From assembly GCA_900556935.1 (NCBI GenBank), contig USQL01000003.1, forward strand, positions 1 to 43,137: DNA of 43,137 bases, given 5' to 3'. Shown piece after piece: positions 37,788-43,137 of the stretch (positions within the stretch are counted from its first letter, which is position 1; every line of letters starts with the position of its first letter). The DNA comes from an uncultured Eubacteriales bacterium. GTDB taxonomy: Bacteria > Bacillota > Clostridia > Oscillospirales > Oscillospiraceae. The notes beneath the pieces are model-generated. The model saw nothing but the letters and a program-made list of their open reading frames with translations, had not been told where the DNA came from and ran no database searches. Made by a program: the position numbers and the translations under genes.

Positions 37788-39080
37788 TCACTCCTTGGTT
37801 ACGACAAATCGGTTGGCGTTGTCGGCGAAGCAGAAGGTATCTCCGGCATAGAGCCGTTCCGCCACATTGGCCGTCAGCTTTTTGCCGCTTCCCAGGAAGG
37901 TGCCATAGGTAGAGCCCAGGTCCGTAATGACAAAGTAGTCCTCATTCCGGTCGTAGGAAACCTGACAGTGCCGCCCGCTGATGCCCGGCGTGTCCCGGTC
38001 AAAGACGATGTTGCAGGTGGCCGGGTCCCGGCCCAGGACCACCTGGCCTGTCAGAAGGTCAAAGCGCTGCCCCGCATATTTTCCCGTGACGCCCAGCAGC
38101 ACGGCCCGCTTTCCGGCGGAACCAGGGCCCCCTCCGGCCCTTTGGGCTCCGGCAAAGGCCTGCGTTCGTTTCCGGTCGATCACCGGAAGAACAACGCCTC
38201 CTGCCAGCATCAGAATACCCATGGGCAAAAATACATAGGCAAACCATCCCGGTACCCGGGAGAGCCCGCTGTGGGCCATGGCATAAGGGATGTGCTCGCT
38301 GTCCAGAATTTTCACCAGCTCCCCGGAGGTAATGGCAAAGTTGACCCCTTCGCTCTTACCCTGCTCATCCACGGCACCGGAGGAGTTGATGCCGATGAGG
38401 CACCCCTGTTCGTCCACCAGCGGACCGCCGGAATTGCCGTGGTTGATGTAAACGTCCATCTGGAAGGCATCGTAATTGCTCCAGGCCGGTTTGGTGCGCT
38501 TGCTGATGATGCCACGGGTCAGGGTGATGTCGTTTTCGTCATAGGTGCTGAATTGTTGGCTGTTGCTGGCCACCCCCGGATACCCCAGGGCGTAGGCGGT
38601 GTCACCGATGGAAACCGCATCCGCATTCTTGATGGTAATGGGCCTGCGCTTGTCGGTTTTCGAGGGCAATTTGATGATGGCAATGTCTTTGTCATTGGAA
38701 GGAGAGTAGTAGACCACTTCTGCGGATACATACTGATTTTCCGCCGCCGAGAAGTAGACCTGCACCCCGGCGGAATACACCTGCCCCGCATAGGCCTTGG
38801 GGCCTACATAGCCGTAATCCACCACATGGCCGTTGGTCACAATGTACTCCACCGCTTCTCCCGGCTTTCCGATGGCAAAGCCGGTGCCCATAGCCCCGGC
38901 GGACTGGCCGTCGGTGAGCTGTAGATAGGAGTAGACCATTACAACGCTGTTCCGGGCCTCATAGGGGTCCTTGCTTCCTCCGCCTCCGAGCCCCAGAAGG
39001 CCTAAAATAATCAAGACTGCTGCCACAGCCAATAGCAAAATGGCAGTTCGCTGCTGCTTGGATGTAATTTTGACGTTCAT
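37788..39080 (-). CDS. Membrane trypsin-like serine protease with cytoplasmic FHA domain
   Basis: A 430-residue protein. TM1 (about 11-31) leads to an S1C/HtrA-like protease domain with triad H85 (TNGHVVD), D132 (NDKDIAIIKL) and S217 (HGNSGGPLV). TM2 (about 279-301) leads to a C-terminal FHA domain (about 330-425) with GRD, SGRH and DLGSTYGTFL. The topology puts the protease outside and the phosphothreonine-binding FHA inside the cell. There is no PDZ domain. FHA Asn of the usual STNGT motif is Tyr here. ATG follows the phosphatase stop directly, with AAAGGAG inside that gene. Likely a transmembrane link between Thr phosphorylation and outer proteolysis. Confidence 0.88.
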   Translation of the reverse strand: MNVKITSKQQRTAILLLAVAAVLIILGLLGLGGGGSKDPYEARNSVVMVYSYLQLTDGQSAGAMGTGFAIGKPGEAVEYIVTNGHVVDYGYVGPKAYAGQVYSAGVQVYFSAAENQYVSAEVVYYSPSNDKDIAIIKLPSKTDKRRPITIKNADAVSIGDTAYALGYPGVASNSQQFSTYDENDITLTRGIISKRTKPAWSNYDAFQMDVYINHGNSGGPLVDEQGCLIGINSSGAVDEQGKSEGVNFAITSGELVKILDSEHIPYAMAHSGLSRVPGWFAYVFLPMGILMLAGGVVLPVIDRKRTQAFAGAQRAGGGPGSAGKRAVLLGVTGKYAGQRFDLLTGQVVLGRDPATCNIVFDRDTPGISGRHCQVSYDRNEDYFVITDLGSTYGTFLGSGKKLTANVAERLYAGDTFCFADNANRFVVTKE

Positions 39081-40007
39081 TTATTCCTTCTCTCCTTTAC
39101 CGTGATACTTGAGTACAATGGCCGTATAGTTGTCCTGTCCAGGTTTTTGGGCCAATAGGATCTCCCGCTCCAGCTTGTCGCAGCAGACCCTTGGGGGGAG
39201 GCCCAGGGCCTGCCGGATCTGCTTTAGGGTCAGGGTGTCGCTGACACCGTCCGAGCACAGCAGCAGCGCATCTCCGGGGAGAAGCGGGAAGGGGATGCGG
39301 CTACAGTCACAGTGGACCTCTTCCTTGCCGATGTACTCCGAAAGGGCTCCGGCCTGAGGGTCGAGAAAGGCATTCTCTATGGGAAAAGCCCCGGCCAGGG
39401 CCCGCAGTATCAGCTCGTTCTGATATTCCTGCCGGGTATTCAGGCTGTAGAGCTGGCCCTCCCGCAGGAGAAACAGGTCGCTGTCACCTACACACCAGAA
39501 GGAGAGCCGGTTTCCCTTCACCTGGGCAGCCACCAGGGTGGTCCCGCCATGGCCCCGGAACTGCCGGTACACCCGCGCGCTGCGCTGCCGGGCCCAGCGA
39601 GGAACAAAGCCGTCTTCTTCCCACGGGAAGAGGCCTACCAGCTCCGCTGCCGTTTCCGTGGCGATTTTGCCCCCTTCGGCCATGCCGCCCATGCCGTCGC
39701 ACAGGACGGCGAGAAGACCCTCTGTTTCATAATGGTCCATCCGGGAGATACCGAAGGCATCCTGCTGCTCCTCCCGGCATCCCAAGCCCTGCAAATTGGC
39801 AAGCTCCAGCTCCGGCAGCCGATCCGGGTTTGGTGATTCGGTGCCGGGCTCCTCCGGTTTTTTCGCCCGCTTCTTTTTTTGCCGCCGGAAACGAAAAACA
39901 ACGATCAGTGCCGACAGGATTAGAACACCTGCTAAAAGCACCATCCAATTCCGGACGGAGGGCCCGGGCGGCAGGGGGCGGTTCAGCCATGAAAGTACAT
40001 GCTCCAT
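39081..40007 (-). CDS. Membrane-anchored PP2C-type protein phosphatase
   Basis: A 308-residue protein: one N-terminal transmembrane segment (about 21-39), a basic stretch (RRQKKKRAKK), then a PP2C domain in the cytoplasm. Metal-binding motifs: REEQQDAFGISRM, VLCDGMGGMAEGG, GGTTLVAAQV, GDSDLFLLREG, LLCSDGVSD and a C-terminal DNYTAIVL. It removes phosphate from Ser/Thr and should oppose the kinase of the same operon. Sits three bases after the FHA gene and abuts the protease-FHA gene. Confidence 0.92.
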   Translation of the reverse strand: MEHVLSWLNRPLPPGPSVRNWMVLLAGVLILSALIVVFRFRRQKKKRAKKPEEPGTESPNPDRLPELELANLQGLGCREEQQDAFGISRMDHYETEGLLAVLCDGMGGMAEGGKIATETAAELVGLFPWEEDGFVPRWARQRSARVYRQFRGHGGTTLVAAQVKGNRLSFWCVGDSDLFLLREGQLYSLNTRQEYQNELILRALAGAFPIENAFLDPQAGALSEYIGKEEVHCDCSRIPFPLLPGDALLLCSDGVSDTLTLKQIRQALGLPPRVCCDKLEREILLAQKPGQDNYTAIVLKYHGKGEKE

Positions 40008-40010
40008 GGC

Positions 40011-40550
40011 CTAGGCCTCATCCCATCGGAATTTTTCTCCGCACAAAGGCAGGAAAATCAGGCGGCTTCTTCCCACTTCGATCATATCGTAGGACCGGAG
40101 GGGCCGCACCATTTCCACCTGCTCGTCATTGCAGTAGGTGATCCCTCGGCCCTGGCCGGGGGAAAGGGAGAATTTGTTGTGCTTTACGTCATAGGTCACC
40201 AGCGCATGGCCCTCTCTGGATACGGTGTCGTCATCCGTCAGGGCCACATCCATGGCCGCTGCCCGTCCGATGAAATTTCTACCCGCTACCAGCTTGTAGT
40301 CCCTGCCGCGGTTGGGGCCGGCAATGCAAATCAGAAACCCTACGGCGGGGTCGATGCCGATGTTCTTTTTGATGATGCCCACGGTCTTGCCTTGGTCCGC
40401 ATCCGCCATCGGGCTTTCCGGCGTGGCGGCAACGGTTTTTCCTACAGCGCCCGCCGCCACGGTCTTTCCGACACCGGCCCCCTCCCGGCAGTAGGGGCAG
40501 CAGTCAAATCGGTTTTCGTCATAAAAGTGTCCGTTATCACATTGCTTCAT
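40011..40550 (-). CDS. Zinc-ribbon FHA-domain protein with repeated GKTV motifs
   Basis: A 179-residue soluble protein. The N-terminal metal motif (C4...NGHFYDENRFDCCPYC, residues 4-21) is followed by a flexible segment with three GKTV repeats (28-31, 37-40, 54-57; Thr 30, 39, 56). An FHA domain follows (about 75-179; LVAGRNFIGRAAAMDVALTDDDTVSREGHALV). The Thr repeats before the FHA recall GarA/OdhI-type proteins, where a phosphorylated N-terminal Thr binds the FHA and switches activity. First gene of the operon; AGGAGG lies about ten bases before ATG 40550. The longer frame upstream is non-coding. Confidence 0.87.
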   Translation of the reverse strand: MKQCDNGHFYDENRFDCCPYCREGAGVGKTVAAGAVGKTVAATPESPMADADQGKTVGIIKKNIGIDPAVGFLICIAGPNRGRDYKLVAGRNFIGRAAAMDVALTDDDTVSREGHALVTYDVKHNKFSLSPGQGRGITYCNDEQVEMVRPLRSYDMIEVGRSRLIFLPLCGEKFRWDEA

Positions 40551-40617
40551 GGTCTTTGTTCCTCCTGAAAAAATTGTTAGGGGCCCAAGGAAGGCCCCGG
40601 GGGTTCCTGACACCGTT

Positions 40618-40623
40618 ACTATA
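40618..40623 (-). promoter_or_regulatory. Possible -10 of the FHA-PP2C-protease-kinase operon
   Basis: TATAGT on the minus strand, no good -35 at 17 bp. The gap 40551-40808 otherwise holds only GC-rich short palindromes (for example GGCGCCGGTGCGCC near 40684). Confidence 0.35.
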
Positions 40624-40808
40624 GCGCTTTCGGCCGGAGCATTGCAGGCCGCTTTGGCGCCAAAGTGGCAAAATACCGGTGGCGCACCGGCGCCATTTTT
40701 ATATTTTGCATCATTTATTGCTGCTTTGACGCTTTTGCACCAGCGTTCAATATCAAGCTTTTCAATTGGGAACCACATGAGCTTCGGATGAAATGCGATC
40801 CGGAATCG

Positions 40809-40837
40809 TTGAAAAATGAGGCGGACCATGCTATAAT
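40809..40837 (+). promoter_or_regulatory. Promoter of the membrane LuxR regulator
   Basis: TTGAAA (40809-40814), 17-bp spacer, TATAAT (40832-40837) with extended TGC. Confidence 0.8.
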
Positions 40838-40871
40838 GATTTAAAAAAGTGTGGAAGGGGGGACCGGGTAC

Positions 40872-42281
40872 ATGACGCTCCAAAAGAAATCAATTCAATC
40901 CAGCTCCGCTTATGCGGTCTTGCTGCTGGGCGTGTTCACCTTCCTCTTCCTGGGAACCGAGTACATGTATGTGAATATGCTCTCCCGGACCGTGGGAGAA
41001 GAACAAACGGTCATCGCCCAGAACTATGCTCTGGGTGTCAGCGCTCTGGGCTTTTTCCTATATCCCCCGATCCGGCGGTTTTGGAAGCGGAGCGCAAAGA
41101 CTGGGCTGCCGGTATTTTTGGCCCTGGTGGCGGTGGGCTGCAACTTCTTTATCCAGCGGCAGGGTTCTTATAGGTCCACGCTCCTTTCCGGCTTGACATT
41201 GTTTCTTGTTCTGGGATTCCTTGGCAGCACTGTCCACTATCTGTTTTTCAAGCTGGTGGCGGATTGGGATCGCCTTGCGCGGTTGGTGGGCCTTTCCTAT
41301 GGCCTGGGCATCCTGCTGCAATTTTTAAACAACAACCTGACGAGTTCCCAAACCCAGGAGACCTGGATTTTGTCCGCCACCATGCTTGCTCTGCTTGCCA
41401 TGCTGCCGAAGGCGGAAAAGATTTCTTATGCGGCACCTACGGAAGAGGGGGGCCCAAAAAAGGCCAGCCGCAAACAGCTGGCCTCCGGCGTTCTCCTGGC
41501 GCTGCTCATCGTGCTGATGGCCTGTATTTTCAGTACGCTCGACAATGCGGTCACCCTGCGTCATGGGTCGGATGCCGACATCGGCCAGTGGCCCCGGCTT
41601 CTGCTGGCGGCAAGCGGTCTGACCGCCGGGTTCCTGTTTGATCTTCAAAAGCGCAAATTCATGACCGTGATGATGTATTGCGTCATGCTCATCTCCGTCA
41701 TCTGCGTGGTGGTGCTCAAGCTGGGGGGCTCGTTTTTGATCGGGCTTCTGGTATTCTACTTTTCTGCCGGCTTTTTTGCGGTGTTCTTTACCACCTGTTT
41801 TCTGGATTTTGCCCGCCTCATGCCTGTTCCCGTGCTGTGGACAGGCATGGGCCGTGCCATGAATAACATCAGCGCCGCCCTGCTGACCAACGGCTCCGTG
41901 GCCCTGCTGATTTCCGACAGCGGTGGCCTTGTGGCCATCGTCCTGACCCTTGGGCTGTTTGTGGCCGTCAGCGTGGTGATCTCCCTGTACACCGCCTGGA
42001 TGACCGCTCCGCCCGATACGCCCCAAGAGCCTCCCGCAGCCCCAGACCCTGAGGAAACGTTCCGGCTTCTGTCAGACACATTGGCCCTGACCCCCAGAGA
42101 AATAGAGATCTTCGACAAACTGGTCAACTCAGAAGAAAGCATCCAGGAAATTGCAGACACCCTGTACCTCTCCCGCCGCACCTGCCAGCGGCATATCGCC
42201 TCGATCTACGAAAAAGCAGGAGTCAAATCCCGCCTGGGGCTGTATCAGATTTACATAGAGCGGCAGCACAGGCAGCTGTGA
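40872..42281 (+). CDS. Polytopic membrane protein with C-terminal LuxR-type HTH
   Basis: A 469-residue protein with about 12 hydrophobic segments arranged like an MFS transporter (first AVLLLGVFTFLFLG; last VLTLGLFVAVSVVISLYTAW). A Pro-rich linker and a LuxR HTH follow (LTPREIEIFDKLVNSEESIQEIADTLYLSRRTCQRHIASIYEKAGVKSRLGLYQIY, about residues 405-465). The membrane part probably acts as sensor, the HTH as a membrane-held DNA-binding domain. Similar regulators are numerous in gut Actinobacteria (Eggerthellaceae) and some Firmicutes. ATG 40872 has GGGGGGA upstream. Divergent from the phosphothreonine operon, which is a possible target. Confidence 0.85.
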   Translation: MTLQKKSIQSSSAYAVLLLGVFTFLFLGTEYMYVNMLSRTVGEEQTVIAQNYALGVSALGFFLYPPIRRFWKRSAKTGLPVFLALVAVGCNFFIQRQGSYRSTLLSGLTLFLVLGFLGSTVHYLFFKLVADWDRLARLVGLSYGLGILLQFLNNNLTSSQTQETWILSATMLALLAMLPKAEKISYAAPTEEGGPKKASRKQLASGVLLALLIVLMACIFSTLDNAVTLRHGSDADIGQWPRLLLAASGLTAGFLFDLQKRKFMTVMMYCVMLISVICVVVLKLGGSFLIGLLVFYFSAGFFAVFFTTCFLDFARLMPVPVLWTGMGRAMNNISAALLTNGSVALLISDSGGLVAIVLTLGLFVAVSVVISLYTAWMTAPPDTPQEPPAAPDPEETFRLLSDTLALTPREIEIFDKLVNSEESIQEIADTLYLSRRTCQRHIASIYEKAGVKSRLGLYQIYIERQHRQL

Positions 42282-43015
42282 AAACAGAAGTGACATACGA
42301 TGGAGCGAAGTTTGAAAACGAACTCATTAAATATTTTTCACAATTTCCATCAAAAACATAGGTAAAATACTTCGTTACTGACATGAATCTGCACTTTCGA
42401 GAGGTATCTAAAGTCTGCTTCCCCAATGCCATCATTGTTGCTGATCGATACCATGTCATTCGTCAAGCCTATTGGGCTATGGAGCGTGTTCGCAAAAATG
42501 AGCAAAACAAGCTCTCAAAACGATTCCGTAAATACTTCAAGAGATCCAGGTGTCTCCTTATGAAGCCAAAAGAAAAGCTAACCGTTGAAGAAATGGATCG
42601 TCTTGCCCTCATGTTTGAAATAGCTCCCAGGTTAGCTGATGCCTACCGCTTGAAAAATGATTTCCTACAGGTGATCCGTTCCGGCTCGTCTGAAAAAGGC
42701 AAGCCACTGCTTATTGATTGGCTTCAATCTGTTGAAGTCATGGACCTTCCTGAATTTACAGAGTGCGTCAAGGCCTATCGTAACTGGTTCTACGAAATTC
42801 TAAACTCCATGGATGTGCCCTGGTCTAACGGCTATATCGAAGGCTGCAACAACAAGACAAAAGTTCTGAAAAGAGCCTGCTTTGGTATGCGCAATTTCTC
42901 CAATTTCAGAAAGCGTGTCCTATTCTGCCATACATAAAATCATGCCGAGAATCTCTCCTCGGCATGACCTAAAATTATTTTACTTTTGTCCTTACCCCAA
43001 CTATTGACATAGAGC
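42282..43015 (+). mobile_element. Decayed ISL3-family insertion sequence, left end missing
   Basis: Contains a truncated ISL3 transposase and an intact right terminal repeat at 42990-43015; read inward, the terminus is GGCTCTATGTCAATAGTTGG, the standard ISL3 end. The left end is lost at the 3' end of the LuxR gene. A hairpin (CATGCCGAG/CTCGGCATG, 42941-42966) follows the transposase. Confidence 0.75.
42291..42937 (+). pseudogene. Truncated ISL3-family transposase with internal amber stop
   Basis: The C-terminal half of a DDE_Tnp_ISL3 transposase. Before the ATG at 42383 the same frame reads TYDGAKFENELIKYFSQFPSKT, then TAG (42359-42361), then VKYFVTDM, all recognisably ISL3, so the amber codon interrupts the original gene. 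The rest (FPNAIIVADRYHVIRQAYWAMERVRK; VPWSNGYIEGCNNKTKVLKRACFGMRNF) carries the second Asp and the catalytic Glu region. The N-terminal zinc and HTH domains are absent, so it is inactive. Confidence 0.85.
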
Positions 43016-43047
43016 CTAAATTTTTGAAAAAAGTCCATAGGGTGCAA

Positions 43048-43077
43048 AAAACCGCTTCGAAAAATCGAAGCGGTTTT
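43048..43077 (-). terminator. Terminator of the rRNA operon
   Basis: AAAACCGCTTCGA pairs with TCGAAGCGGTTTT with a T-run continuing on the minus strand, directly after the 5S 3' end. Confidence 0.8.
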
Positions 43078-43086
43078 CATTTGTGT

Positions 43087-43137
43087 TGGCATTACCTATC
43101 TTCCCGGCAAGTCACCCTGCAAGTATTGTCGGCGCGG
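43087..43137 (-). rRNA. rrf: 5S rRNA, 3' end only (rest outside window)
   Basis: On the minus strand the last 51 bases contain CCGACAATACTTGCAGGG and GCCGGGAAGATAGG, the order of conserved loop E / helix IV elements of 5S rRNA (CCGAnnnTACTtg...GGGAAgaTAGG). TGCCAA follows at the 3' end and then a terminator, as at the end of an rRNA operon. The exact 3' end is approximate. Confidence 0.75.

Overview
The window looks like a chromosomal segment of a spore-forming, gut-type Clostridia member, probably Oscillospiraceae/Oscillospirales. The support is an intact Spo0A, a T-box riboswitch, a Clostridia-style LexA, GC-rich codon use, lipoprotein solute-binding proteins and palindromic intergenic repeats of the kind common in these genomes. 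Species cannot be fixed from the sequence alone.

Left part (1-8.9 kb): the 3' end of an RlmD-type rRNA methyltransferase, a small inverted-repeat element, tRNA-Leu(UAG) with its own promoter and terminator, and a small DUF6061-like protein. Next comes a lantibiotic-immunity-type ABC transporter (ATPase plus two permeases, minus strand) divergent from its two-component system (plus strand). A MITE-like element follows, then a CapA-type phosphoesterase and a membrane-tethered sigma-like protein.

Centre (8.9-21.7 kb): a tryptophan transporter operon (trpX-trpY-trpZ type, minus strand) lies behind a T-box leader whose specifier codon reads UGG, with a 256-bp inverted-repeat element between trpX and trpY. 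Then come lexA, a small unknown gene, a two-gene Septu (PtuA/PtuB) anti-phage system, an XRE regulator divergent from a GT39-like membrane glycosyltransferase, a CBS-type manganese pyrophosphatase with an M18 aminopeptidase, and spo0A with 0A-box-like sites upstream.

Right part (21.7-43.1 kb): a six-gene minus-strand operon encodes a ROK kinase, a GH1 6-phospho-beta-glucosidase and a ribose-type ABC importer, which fits PTS-independent uptake, phosphorylation and cleavage of a beta-glucoside. A TetR regulator separates it from three tandem plus-strand paralogues with a rubredoxin/zinc-ribbon-like N terminus and two VOC (glyoxalase-fold) domains. I do not recognise a described function for that architecture and rank it as the most novel item. 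A broken XRE/IS1182-type transposase chimera follows. Next is a five-gene minus-strand phosphothreonine signalling operon: zinc-ribbon FHA protein, PP2C phosphatase, membrane trypsin-like protease with FHA domain, small protein, Ser/Thr kinase. The window ends with a membrane LuxR regulator, a decayed ISL3-family element, and the terminator and 3' end of a 5S rRNA gene on the minus strand.

Start codons were chosen by Shine-Dalgarno spacing and are often downstream of the longest open frame. All family assignments were read by eye from motifs; no database search was run.
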